A stretch of 8,939 nt of DNA. It comes from JAPUDQ01 sp964538665 (lineage in GTDB: Bacteria; Patescibacteriota; Saccharimonadia; Saccharimonadales; Saccharimonadaceae). Within the stretch, counting starts at the first letter, position 1; every line of letters begins with the position of its first letter. Location: NCBI GenBank assembly GCA_964538665.1, contig CAZIEB010000026.1, forward strand, positions 1 through 8,939, in the 5' to 3' direction. The position numbers were made by a program, and so were the translations under genes. This document shows, piece by piece, positions 1 to 6,534 of this stretch. The notes beneath the pieces were generated by a model. That model worked only from the letters and a program-made list of their open reading frames with translations. It made no database searches and was not told the origin of the DNA.

Positions 1-48
1 TGTTTTGTAAACAGCAGGTCCTGGGTTCGAGTCCCTGAAGCGGCTCCA
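1..48 (+). tRNA. tRNA-Thr (TGT), 3' part
   Basis: Only the 3' part is inside the window. The anticodon loop occupies bases 4-10 with anticodon TGT at 6-8, and bases 1-3 pair with 11-13 of the anticodon stem. The T arm has the standard TTCGAGT loop (26-32), the 3' acceptor strand is 38-44, and CCA is encoded at 46-48. Two small oddities: the discriminator base at 45 is T, where most bacterial tRNA-Thr have A, and the T stem has one T-T mismatch. The D arm and the 5' acceptor strand lie to the left. It is probably cotranscribed with the tRNA-Tyr 20 bases downstream. Confidence 0.85.
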
Positions 49-68
49 TGGTACTTTAGCAACCTCTC

Positions 69-154
69 GCTGGGGTTGTGGAGCGGTCAAACACTGCAGA
101 CTGTAAATCTGCCGGCATTAGCCTTCGGGGGTTCGAATCCCTCCCCCAGCACCA
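69..154 (+). tRNA. tRNA-Tyr (GTA)
   Basis: Complete class II tRNA. The acceptor strands GCTGGGG (69-75) and CCCCAGC (144-150) pair perfectly, the anticodon stem is GCAGA/TCTGC, and the anticodon GTA is at 103-105. A long variable arm follows (about 113-126), as expected of bacterial tRNA-Tyr. The T loop TTCGAAT is at 132-138, the discriminator is A151, and CCA is encoded at 152-154. No promoter is visible in the 20 bases between it and tRNA-Thr, so the two are likely one transcript. Confidence 0.97.
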
Positions 155-161
155 TAATATT

Positions 162-188
162 ACCCGGTCTTGCACCGGGTTTTATTTT
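162..188 (+). terminator. Rho-independent terminator of the tRNA unit
   Basis: A perfect 7-bp stem, ACCCGGT (162-168) and ACCGGGT (174-180), encloses the loop CTTGC and is followed by TTTATTTT. It sits 7 bases after the CCA of tRNA-Tyr. The T tract is on the plus strand, so it serves mainly the tRNAs; the same hairpin also lies beyond the end of the convergent TPR gene. Confidence 0.9.
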
Positions 189-222
189 GCTAATAGTCTA
201 TGTAACTCGGACGAGTATCAGA

Positions 223-876
223 CTACATCACGATTTTGCGGGGCTGTTGCACCTTGCGAGGTGCGTCTTGAGGAATAATGAGCTTTGCCACTTTTTCACG
301 AATTGCTGTTGCGAGCTCGTGCTGTTCATCGCGTTCGTACGCATCAGCAAGTATTGCAAGACTTTGCGGATTTGGCTCTAGCTCTACGGCACGCTCGAGT
401 GATGAAATCATCAATTTTGTACTGCCTAGTTTTTCTTGTACTTTTGCAAATGCGATATGTCGAGCGGCGATATCGCCTTCCATCTCTAAGGCTTGCTCAA
501 ATGCGAGTGCTGCTTTTTCGTATTGACCAGTCTCATAGTAAATCAGTCCAACATTGTGCAGGCTACTCGCGCTAGGCTCGAGACTCTGTGCGATTTCAAA
601 ACATTCTATGGCATCCTGGTAGGCCCGTTGCTTGGCGTACAGTATTCCCAATCGATTGTAGGCAGTTGCATTTCGCTCGTCGACGCGAAGAATTGTCAGC
701 AATGCCTTCTCGGCACGTAGGTACTTGCGGTCACGGATGCTCTGATGAGCGACTTGCCATAGTTTGTCCATTCGGGAGGCAAATTTGTTGGTAAACGCAT
801 CATTCGTCTCATCCGCGCTGCGCTGGTACCAAAGTATCCATCCCCCAAGAGCTATTAGTAACAATAATCCAAACAT
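223..876 (-). CDS. Membrane-anchored TPR protein
   Basis: A 217-residue protein. Residues 1-17 form one hydrophobic segment, a likely uncleaved membrane anchor. From about residue 37 to 205 it consists of helical repeats with tetratricopeptide spacing: about four units with TPR-type residues such as AYNRLGILY, LHNVGLIYYETGQYEKA and the LEP turns. TPR domains are protein-interaction scaffolds; the partner cannot be inferred. Most of the protein should be cytoplasmic or cell-surface depending on anchor orientation, which the sequence does not settle; the positively charged region after the segment favours the cytoplasm. It follows holB by 33 bases but has its own extended -10 promoter directly before the start codon, so it need not depend on the operon. 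It ends with TAG. Confidence 0.8.
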   Translation of the reverse strand: MFGLLLLIALGGWILWYQRSADETNDAFTNKFASRMDKLWQVAHQSIRDRKYLRAEKALLTILRVDERNATAYNRLGILYAKQRAYQDAIECFEIAQSLEPSASSLHNVGLIYYETGQYEKAALAFEQALEMEGDIAARHIAFAKVQEKLGSTKLMISSLERAVELEPNPQSLAILADAYERDEQHELATAIREKVAKLIIPQDAPRKVQQPRKIVM

Positions 877-885
877 AACTGATGT

Positions 886-894
886 AGTATAGCA
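886..894 (-). promoter_or_regulatory. Extended -10 promoter of the TPR gene
   Basis: On the minus strand the sequence TGCTATACT (894 to 886) matches an extended -10 element. Only 9 bases separate the -10 box from the ATG, so the message would begin about 2-3 bases before the start codon and carry no Shine-Dalgarno sequence. The -35 region (within the end of holB) is weak, as is usual with an extended -10. Confidence 0.6.
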
Positions 895-909
895 TATTCG
901 TTGACGTGA

Positions 910-1731
910 TTACAGCAGTAGAGATAGCTTCAAGAGCTGGAGTTTGATACTGGCATTGTCATGTAGCCTATCGATAGTATCCGCAACGACAGACATATGT
1001 TGGCCAGCAGTAGCCGTACGCTGCGATGTATGTCGCAACAATTTTCCGACCATGGTCACAAACACTATCGCGTCTTGTCTATCTTTCGAATATTTTTGCG
1101 AGGTCGAGATACGCGCGTACGCATCACCTTGTATAAATGACCTAGCATCAAGCACAAATTGCTTTTGACGTGCGAATTCAGCATCATCACTAACCAGTCG
1201 TGTGAGCTCGGCCGCCCTCCCTGAAGCCAAAAATAATAACTGGCTGTGCATATCTGTATCTGCATTCAACGATTTGAGTAGTCTTCGTGATGCGTCGTCG
1301 TCTATCGGTCGTACTTCAATCGTCATAGTACGAGATAAAATAGTCTCCAGCAGATGCTGTGCTGAATGTGTGGTCAAAATAAAATGTACTCGTGATGGCG
1401 GCTCCTCCAGCAGCTTCAAAAATGCATTTTGAGCCGGTCTACTCATAGTGTCGGCATCATCTATGATGACCGCCATAGGAGTAGTACGCTTCGAATGAGT
1501 AAGTTCGTACATCGCCCGAACTTGCTCGATTGATATTTCTTTGCCGTCGATTGATTCGATTATTTCTATCGGCGACGCATTGATAGCCAGCGCAATGCTA
1601 CGTGCAAGTGTTAGTAGGCCAACCCCTTTGTCGCCAGTGAGGACTATGCCGTGGCTTGGATCACTAACATACTGCGTGACATGAGCGAGCGTCGTATCGT
1701 GCAGAGAGAGTTTATTGAGCTTGTATTCCAT
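910..1731 (-). CDS. holB: DNA polymerase III clamp-loader subunit delta'
   Basis: A 273-residue AAA+ protein of the clamp-loader family, which opens the sliding clamp and loads it on primed DNA as part of the polymerase III holoenzyme. The hallmark NAFLKLLEEPP is at residues 102-112, preceded by a Walker B-like strand (MAVIIDDAD, 86-94) and followed by a sensor region ending in SRT (133-135), which corresponds to the SRC motif. The P-loop position (residues 33-40) reads GDKGVGLL, without the Lys-Thr/Ser needed for nucleotide binding; this fits delta', which is usually not an ATPase, rather than tau/gamma. The zinc-binding cysteines of DnaX are absent. The start is supported by AGGAG (1739-1743) seven bases upstream, inside the end of the pseudouridine synthase gene, which it overlaps by 20 bases. 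It ends with TAA. Confidence 0.88.
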   Translation of the reverse strand: MEYKLNKLSLHDTTLAHVTQYVSDPSHGIVLTGDKGVGLLTLARSIALAINASPIEIIESIDGKEISIEQVRAMYELTHSKRTTPMAVIIDDADTMSRPAQNAFLKLLEEPPSRVHFILTTHSAQHLLETILSRTMTIEVRPIDDDASRRLLKSLNADTDMHSQLLFLASGRAAELTRLVSDDAEFARQKQFVLDARSFIQGDAYARISTSQKYSKDRQDAIVFVTMVGKLLRHTSQRTATAGQHMSVVADTIDRLHDNASIKLQLLKLSLLL

Positions 1732-2554
1732 CTACAAACTCCTGTAGGTCAAATGGCATTGGTGCGACAAATTCGCGTCTGGTGCGATTTGGCAGCGTAA
1801 TTTCTAGCTTATATGCATGCAAACACAATCGTCCTATTGGTGATTTTTCGCCGTCGTAGAGTACATCCCCTACTATAGGAGTGTTGATGTATGCCATGTG
1901 TACTCGGAGCTGGTGCGTGCGGCCAGTAATTGGTTTGAGCTCTACAAAACTAAACTTTTCGGCTGATGCAATGACTGAATATACCGTCTGAGCTGATTTT
2001 CCTTTGGGGTCGATACGAAACGTGCTGGGCCGTTTTGGGTTTCGGGCGAGCGGAATATCGATTTTTGCCTGAGACTGTGCTGGCGTGCCACCGAGGACCG
2101 CGAGGTATGTTTTTTTGGCTTTACGGGATTGGAATTGGGTTTGCAAAAATGATTTTGCCTCGTCATGCTTGGCGGCAATTATAATGCCACTTGTATCTCT
2201 ATCAAGACGGTGCACAATCCCGGGACGTATCGAATCATCAGCCGCGTGCATATGACGACGTACAAAATCCGCTACCGTAAACTCCTCTGGGGTCAAACCC
2301 TTTGCATGGCTGAGTGTTCCTGAAGGCTTATTCATGACTAGCACGTCATCATCTTCATACAACACCTCGATATCGCCAGTGAGTACTGGTGGCTTGGGGG
2401 CCTTGACGTGGACTTCATCGTCTTCATCTAGTGCATAACTCACATCAGTTACTGCTGATCCGTTTACGAATACTCGCTCTTCACGAATCAGTTTTTGCCA
2501 CTGCGAACGCGATCGTTCTGGCCAGTACGTTGCGGCGTAAACATCGAGTCGCAT
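1712..2554 (-). CDS. RluA-family rRNA/tRNA pseudouridine synthase
   Basis: A 280-residue protein that should convert uridine to pseudouridine in structured RNA. Residues 1-50 form an S4 RNA-binding domain (RLDVYAA, then KLIREERVFVNG). The catalytic signature GIVHRLDRDTSG is at 112-123 with catalytic Asp118, and the later family blocks TGRTHQLRVHMA and RLCLHAYKLEI are present. This is the RluD/RluC layout, but the exact target (23S rRNA U1911/1915/1917 for RluD) cannot be read from the sequence. The frame is open further upstream to 2641, but the ATG at 2554 starts exactly at the S4 domain and lies 7 bases after the trpS stop, so it is the better start. No strong ribosome site precedes it, suggesting coupling to trpS translation. 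It ends with TAA inside holB. Confidence 0.9.
   Translation of the reverse strand: MRLDVYAATYWPERSRSQWQKLIREERVFVNGSAVTDVSYALDEDDEVHVKAPKPPVLTGDIEVLYEDDDVLVMNKPSGTLSHAKGLTPEEFTVADFVRRHMHAADDSIRPGIVHRLDRDTSGIIIAAKHDEAKSFLQTQFQSRKAKKTYLAVLGGTPAQSQAKIDIPLARNPKRPSTFRIDPKGKSAQTVYSVIASAEKFSFVELKPITGRTHQLRVHMAYINTPIVGDVLYDGEKSPIGRLCLHAYKLEITLPNRTRREFVAPMPFDLQEFVDGIQAQ
1739..1743 (-). promoter_or_regulatory. Shine-Dalgarno site of holB
   Basis: AGGAG on the minus strand, seven bases before the holB ATG and inside the upstream reading frame. It fixes the start at 1731 and points to translation within a polycistronic message, in contrast to the operon's first gene trpS, which shows no leader. Confidence 0.75.
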
Positions 2555-2561
2555 ATCGTCA

Positions 2562-3590
2562 TTAGCCCCTAGGACGCAGGCCGACCGCTTGCTGAACTTT
2601 CTCGAGTCTGTCTTGAGCGACAGCTGACATAGCCGTCTCATCTTTTGTGAGCTTCGCGACTAGTACATCATCGTCGATGAGGTTGTATAACTTTTGGAAA
2701 TTGACGAGAAAATCATGCACCTGCGCAGCAACAGCTTTTTTGAGATCTCCGTAGCTCGTCTTGCCTTCCCAGTCTGCATTGACATGCGCTTGGTCTCTAG
2801 CCGAGAGAATTGATAGTAGCTGGAGCAAATTCGTAATGCCTGGCTGATTGTCCCAGTCAAATGAAATTTCACCTACAGAATCAGTTTCCGCAGCCATAAT
2901 TTTTTTGACCGCAGCATCTGGATCGTCAATGAGCAAGATTTTCGACTTTTGGTCATCGGAGCTTTTACTCATTTTCTTCGCGGGATTTGTCAGGCTACGG
3001 ATACGCAAACCTTTGTCACGGTTGATAAATTCAGATTGCTTTGCAGTGCTTTCTGGCACCACGAATAGCTCTCCAAACTTTTTGTTCATACGCATAGCGA
3101 TATCTCGTGTTATCTCCAGGTGTTGAAACTGGTCTTCGCCCACTGGCACCCATCGAGCACCGTAGAGCAGTATATCGGCCGCCATTAGCACGGGATAATT
3201 GAACAATCCGACCGACACGTTGTCGCTGCCGGCGGATTTTTCTTTGTACTGCGTCATACGACCCATCTCACCCATATAGGTAAAACAATCAAGTATCCAT
3301 GTCAGTTCACTATGTGCTGGAATATAGCTTTGGCGATACATATAGGTCGACTCGTCTTGCAGATCGAGACCGGCTGCGACAAAATACTTTAGGTTTGTGA
3401 GAGTGTTTTGGTACAAATTATCGTGGTTGATAGGTGTCGTAAAACTGTGCAGGTCGGGGACAAACATGTTTATCTGATATTCACCCGCATATTGGCGCTG
3501 CATCTCTACCATCGGCACAAACGCACCCAAATAGTTCGCAATCGTCGGTTCCTCGTTGCTCCGGATTCCGGTTAAGATTGTCTCTTTCAT
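2562..3590 (-). CDS. trpS: Tryptophanyl-tRNA synthetase
   Basis: A 342-residue class I aminoacyl-tRNA synthetase that charges tRNA-Trp. The KMSKS loop is intact at residues 206-210 (PAKKMSKSSDD), and typical TrpRS blocks are seen: NYLGAFVPMVEMQ, TYMGEMGRMTQYKEKSAG, LMAADILLY and PVGEDQFQH. The HIGH-equivalent reads PTIAN (15-19), where bacterial TrpRS usually have [HT][IL]GN, and the preceding PSG/PTG turn is replaced by SNE. The frame also opens at an ATG at 3599, but that ATG overlaps the predicted -10 box; the ATG at 3590 lies 7 bases after the box, so 3590 is preferred. It is first gene of the operon with the pseudouridine synthase and holB, and is divergent from the lipid kinase. It ends with TAA. 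Confidence 0.95.
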   Translation of the reverse strand: MKETILTGIRSNEEPTIANYLGAFVPMVEMQRQYAGEYQINMFVPDLHSFTTPINHDNLYQNTLTNLKYFVAAGLDLQDESTYMYRQSYIPAHSELTWILDCFTYMGEMGRMTQYKEKSAGSDNVSVGLFNYPVLMAADILLYGARWVPVGEDQFQHLEITRDIAMRMNKKFGELFVVPESTAKQSEFINRDKGLRIRSLTNPAKKMSKSSDDQKSKILLIDDPDAAVKKIMAAETDSVGEISFDWDNQPGITNLLQLLSILSARDQAHVNADWEGKTSYGDLKKAVAAQVHDFLVNFQKLYNLIDDDVLVAKLTKDETAMSAVAQDRLEKVQQAVGLRPRG

Positions 3591-3607
3591 TACCACCATT
3601 ATATACT
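3578..3607 (+). promoter_or_regulatory. Promoter of the lipid kinase gene (leaderless)
   Basis: TTGTCT (3578-3583) matches four of six -35 positions and is followed after 18 bases by TATACT (3602-3607). Exactly six bases lie between the -10 box and the ATG at 3614, which puts +1 on the A of the start codon. The -35 element lies inside the trpS coding region, and the -10 box overlaps that of trpS. Confidence 0.6.
3598..3603 (-). promoter_or_regulatory. -10 box of trpS (leaderless)
   Basis: A consensus TATAAT is read on the minus strand (3603 to 3598). Seven bases separate it from the ATG at 3590, so transcription should begin at or one base before the start codon. No Shine-Dalgarno site could fit. 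No good -35 element is seen. It overlaps the plus-strand -10 box of the lipid kinase by two bases. Confidence 0.65.
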
Positions 3608-3613
3608 ACAGAT

Positions 3614-4516
3614 ATGAAAGTGTTTGATCACATTGCGATCATTTATAACCCAAAGAGCACAGGCGACGCCCAAAAGACCGCCAAAGATCTCGCTGATAGT
3701 ATCAACGGGCATTTTGAAGTTATCCAGAAGAAAGCTTCGTTATATCCAACCAAACGTGCCGCGGACGCTATCGAAATTGCCTATGATATCGCCAGTAAAT
3801 ACGCTCGACCACTCATCATATCTGTGAGTGGTGACGGCGGCTACAACGAAGTTATCAACGGCGTCATGCAGGCCAAGAAGTTGTTTCCTGCCCAAAAGCC
3901 AATCGTTGCGGTGATGGGCGCCGGCAACGCCAATGACCACGAACGAGTTATCCGCAGCAACACGCCGTTGATTCGTCTTATCAAAACAGCTGACATCAAG
4001 CCAATTGATCTCATCAGCATCACCGCCAAGAGTAATGATTTTGAGCTATATCGATACGCCCACTCGTATATTGGGCTTGGAATTACTCCCGAGGTAGGCC
4101 ATGAGCTCAATCAGCACGGCAAAAGCCGCTGGAGCGAACTCTGGTTGACCCTCAAAACGCTCAAAAATTTTACACCATTTACACTCGAGCGAAACGGGTT
4201 GGCGCTGCTATACGATAGCATCGTTTTTGCAAATATCAATGAAATGGCAAAATTCGTAAAACTACACAAAAAAGCTGTCATCGATGATGATCGTTTTGAG
4301 GTTATTGCTGTCCGGCACCGCGGTAGGCTCAACACGATTCGATCACTGATAGCCGCCTTTGTCGACGGGTTTCACAACGCGCCGAGTGTATCGCAATATG
4401 AGTTTCGATTACCCGATGCTCAGCCAGTTCAGCTTGATGGCGAAATAGAGCAGCTACCCGAAAATTGTCAGGTCGTTATACAGAGCCACCACGCAGCGAT
4501 TGATTCTCTCTACTAA
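3614..4516 (+). CDS. Diacylglycerol kinase-family lipid kinase
   Basis: A 300-residue protein with the layout of the DAGK catalytic (DAGKc) family, which phosphorylates lipid substrates such as diacylglycerol, or sphingoid bases in some members, at the membrane. The visible motifs are YNPKSTG (11-17), SGDGGYNEV (72-80) for the nucleotide-binding GGDGT-NEV motif, GAGNANDHER (102-111) for the GTGND-AR motif, IGLG in the middle and LDGE near the C terminus. The first Gly of GGDGT is Ser and the Thr is Gly-Tyr; GTGND has become GAGNAND. These changes are modest but could affect substrate or activity. A longer frame from a TTG at 3578 exists, but that region is the promoter. The stop TAA overlaps the TAG of the convergent dehydrogenase gene in the four bases CTAA. 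The true substrate is unknown. Confidence 0.85.
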   Translation: MKVFDHIAIIYNPKSTGDAQKTAKDLADSINGHFEVIQKKASLYPTKRAADAIEIAYDIASKYARPLIISVSGDGGYNEVINGVMQAKKLFPAQKPIVAVMGAGNANDHERVIRSNTPLIRLIKTADIKPIDLISITAKSNDFELYRYAHSYIGLGITPEVGHELNQHGKSRWSELWLTLKTLKNFTPFTLERNGLALLYDSIVFANINEMAKFVKLHKKAVIDDDRFEVIAVRHRGRLNTIRSLIAAFVDGFHNAPSVSQYEFRLPDAQPVQLDGEIEQLPENCQVVIQSHHAAIDSLY

Positions 4517-5646
4517 TTGTCCAGGATGCTTCGGAGTGGAATCTCAAATATTCTATCGTCATTTCCAGCCGGCTGACCTCGCCCATCACGGTTTGACGTC
4601 CCGACATAGAGAGATTCGCCGTAAACCGCAACGGCGCGCAATCTCCCATACTCTCTAGTCAGATAGGTAGCCAGCGAGCCAGCAGCACCTGATTGATCCA
4701 CTGGCACCACATAGAGCGTTTGACCACGAAGTCCCGTAAATAGTAGCGTATCGCCAGACGCGCTTAGTCCTGCAGGTGCCCAGGTGTCTTCCTTGCCTGA
4801 TTCGAGCACGGGTGTGCGCATACCATCATTTGTTTCGTTGCCTACTATCACAGGCCATCCATAATTTGCACCTTTTTCGATGAGATTTAGCTCATCATTA
4901 CCTGTATCTGCACCACTTGGGCCGTGCTCTGTTGACCACAATCTCTCCCGGCTATCCCATGCGATTCCTTGCGGATTACGATGACCATAACTCCAAACTG
5001 CATTGCCAAACGGATTGTCCTCCGGGAAGCTTCCGTCGTCGTTGATTCGCAATATTTTTCCGGCGAGCGAAGAGGTATCTTGTGCCAAGTCTGGCTGACC
5101 TGCGTCACCTGTCGTGATATACAGCTTGCCATCCGGGCCAAATGCAATACGTCCGCCATCATGCACCTGCGCGGCTGGAATATCATCGAGGATTATTGTT
5201 CGGTTTGTGACCGCATCGTCATCGAGAACATATCGACGAATCTGGTTGATAGGTTGACCGTCTTTTTCGGTCGTGACCGCCAGATAAATATTACGATTTG
5301 ACGCAAAATCAGGATGCAGCGCAAGACCCATGAGCCCGCCTTCGCTTGTCTCGAGCACGCCTTCGATCGTCACACGGCGTTGATCGTCGCCAATCCTGAC
5401 AAGCTGACCGCTACGCTCGGTCACCAAAATGTCGCCATCAGGAAGCAGCGCGACGTCCCACGGAGTATCGAGGCTTTCAGCGGCAACTGCAATTGTATCC
5501 TGGCTTACGGTCCGCTCAGACTCAGAATACGTTTGGCGTGGCCCAAATACGAGTGCTATCAGTCGATCGCGCTGCCACCACCCTACGACACCGAGTGTAA
5601 TGAGTACGACAATCGCAACTGCAAGAATTTTCTGTAGACGACTCAT
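4513..5646 (-). CDS. Membrane-anchored PQQ-family sugar dehydrogenase
   Basis: A 377-residue protein with one hydrophobic N-terminal segment (about residues 7-23) followed by a six-bladed beta-propeller of the GSDH family (soluble glucose dehydrogenase, aldose sugar dehydrogenase). The diagnostic blocks are VHDGGRIAFGPDGKLYITTG (161-180) with the presumed PQQ-binding His162, GKILRI (196-201), GHRNPQGIAWD (221-231) with Arg223, TEHGP (239-243), and NYGWP (261-265). These enzymes oxidise aldoses outside the cytoplasm using pyrroloquinoline quinone. The N-terminal segment has no clear cleavage site, so an anchored extracytoplasmic protein is likely. The gene starts two bases after the stop of the TspO-like gene, with GGGGA serving as ribosome site, so the two are cotranscribed. 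No PQQ synthesis gene is in the window; whether the protein is a true quinoprotein is open. Confidence 0.87.
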   Translation of the reverse strand: MSRLQKILAVAIVVLITLGVVGWWQRDRLIALVFGPRQTYSESERTVSQDTIAVAAESLDTPWDVALLPDGDILVTERSGQLVRIGDDQRRVTIEGVLETSEGGLMGLALHPDFASNRNIYLAVTTEKDGQPINQIRRYVLDDDAVTNRTIILDDIPAAQVHDGGRIAFGPDGKLYITTGDAGQPDLAQDTSSLAGKILRINDDGSFPEDNPFGNAVWSYGHRNPQGIAWDSRERLWSTEHGPSGADTGNDELNLIEKGANYGWPVIVGNETNDGMRTPVLESGKEDTWAPAGLSASGDTLLFTGLRGQTLYVVPVDQSGAAGSLATYLTREYGRLRAVAVYGESLYVGTSNRDGRGQPAGNDDRIFEIPLRSILDN

Positions 5647-5648
5647 AC

Positions 5649-6464
5649 TTATCCCCGCAGGCGCATTGCAGCGTCTCGGTACATAGGGACGAGCAAGGAT
5701 AGAAATACTGCTAATAGTATCGTCAGGGTAACGATAGTTGTCGGGTATGCACCGTCAAAGCCGCTGCCTGAGAGATGTTTATACAAAATACCGGCAAATG
5801 CCCAGACAAATACACTCAGATACGCAGCATCATGATTGCGTAGAGTCACAAATATCCCGATTGTAGTCGCTACTAGTAGCACTGCGACCATCCAAACACC
5901 TTCTCTGACTCCAAATCCATCCCAGCCGATACTGACGAGCCATGTCGTGATATTGGCGACGGTAGCAATAGAGATCCAGCCGAAATACACGCTAAAAGGT
6001 AGCTTTGTCGTCACAGACTCTCCGAGTGACATATCAGTTCCTCGTAGTAGCTCGACTATTTTGGCGAGTACGACGAGTAGGGATATCATGAGCGGCACGC
6101 TGAGCGTCAAATATTGGTATTGCCACGCAAACAACCACGCGACGTTGAGTAGTGAGCTTATCGCAAATAATTTGATCACTTGACCGGAGTCTTTGGATGG
6201 CACGGCACTTTTTTTCTGTCCCACGAGGCCAAATAGTCGCAGCACAAACAATCCTAGTAGCAGATAAATAACGCCCCAAATACTAAATGTCAGTCCCGCA
6301 GGGGCAAATAGGTTTGGATTTGCATCAGATACTGTCGCCGTGTTGACGCCGCCCAGTAAAGTAGTACTCCCTGCGAGCGCATTTACAATCAGCATGACAA
6401 TATATGCTGCTAGAGCGCCCCATTTCCACCCCGGGTCAATCTTGTCTTTCTTTCTCCAGAACAT
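5649..6464 (-). CDS. TspO/MBR-like tryptophan-rich membrane protein
   Basis: A 271-residue, very hydrophobic protein with about seven or eight predicted membrane helices (roughly 15-33, 57-80, 97-116, 120-140, 157-177, 188-208, 213-230 and 242-262). The blocks FAPAGLTFSIWGVIY (53-67), NVAWLFAWQY (107-116) and LPFSVYFGWISIATVANITT (155-174) match the pattern of long tryptophan-rich proteins related to TspO/MBR, which bind porphyrins or other hydrophobic ligands in studied members. Canonical TspO has five helices and about 160 residues, so this is a longer relative and its ligand is unknown. It is the first gene of an operon with the sugar dehydrogenase. The ATG is fixed by a perfect AGGAGGT and a consensus -10 box upstream. 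Confidence 0.75.
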   Translation of the reverse strand: MFWRKKDKIDPGWKWGALAAYIVMLIVNALAGSTTLLGGVNTATVSDANPNLFAPAGLTFSIWGVIYLLLGLFVLRLFGLVGQKKSAVPSKDSGQVIKLFAISSLLNVAWLFAWQYQYLTLSVPLMISLLVVLAKIVELLRGTDMSLGESVTTKLPFSVYFGWISIATVANITTWLVSIGWDGFGVREGVWMVAVLLVATTIGIFVTLRNHDAAYLSVFVWAFAGILYKHLSGSGFDGAYPTTIVTLTILLAVFLSLLVPMYRDAAMRLRG

Positions 6465-6467
6465 AGC

Positions 6468-6488
6468 ACCTCCTTTTGTTTTATTATA
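6468..6488 (-). promoter_or_regulatory. Promoter and strong ribosome site of the TspO-like operon
   Basis: A consensus -10 TATAAT (6488 to 6483 on the minus strand) is followed by a short leader with a perfect Shine-Dalgarno AGGAGGT (6474 to 6468), three bases before the ATG. The predicted leader is only about 12 bases. No clear -35 is seen. This is the one directly leadered, Shine-Dalgarno-driven first gene in the left 7 kb. Confidence 0.65.
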
Positions 6489-6522
6489 GCGCGATCAATG
6501 AATATTTATCCCGATAGTTAGG

Positions 6523-6528
6523 TATACT
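6523..6528 (+). promoter_or_regulatory. -10 box of msrB (leaderless)
   Basis: TATACT is followed by exactly six bases (GTAGCC) and then the ATG, the same spacing as at the lipid kinase gene. Transcription should start on the A of ATG. No Shine-Dalgarno site and no convincing -35 are seen. Confidence 0.55.
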
Positions 6529-6534
6529 GTAGCC

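Noticed and set aside
2555..2641. Longer N terminus for the pseudouridine synthase
   Set aside because: It would overlap the end of trpS by 80 bases and adds residues before a complete S4 domain; the ATG at 2554 follows the trpS stop by 7 bases.
3578..3613. Longer start for the lipid kinase (TTG at 3578)
   Set aside because: The added residues have no family match and the stretch contains the -35 and -10 elements; the ATG at 3614 begins right at the conserved domain.
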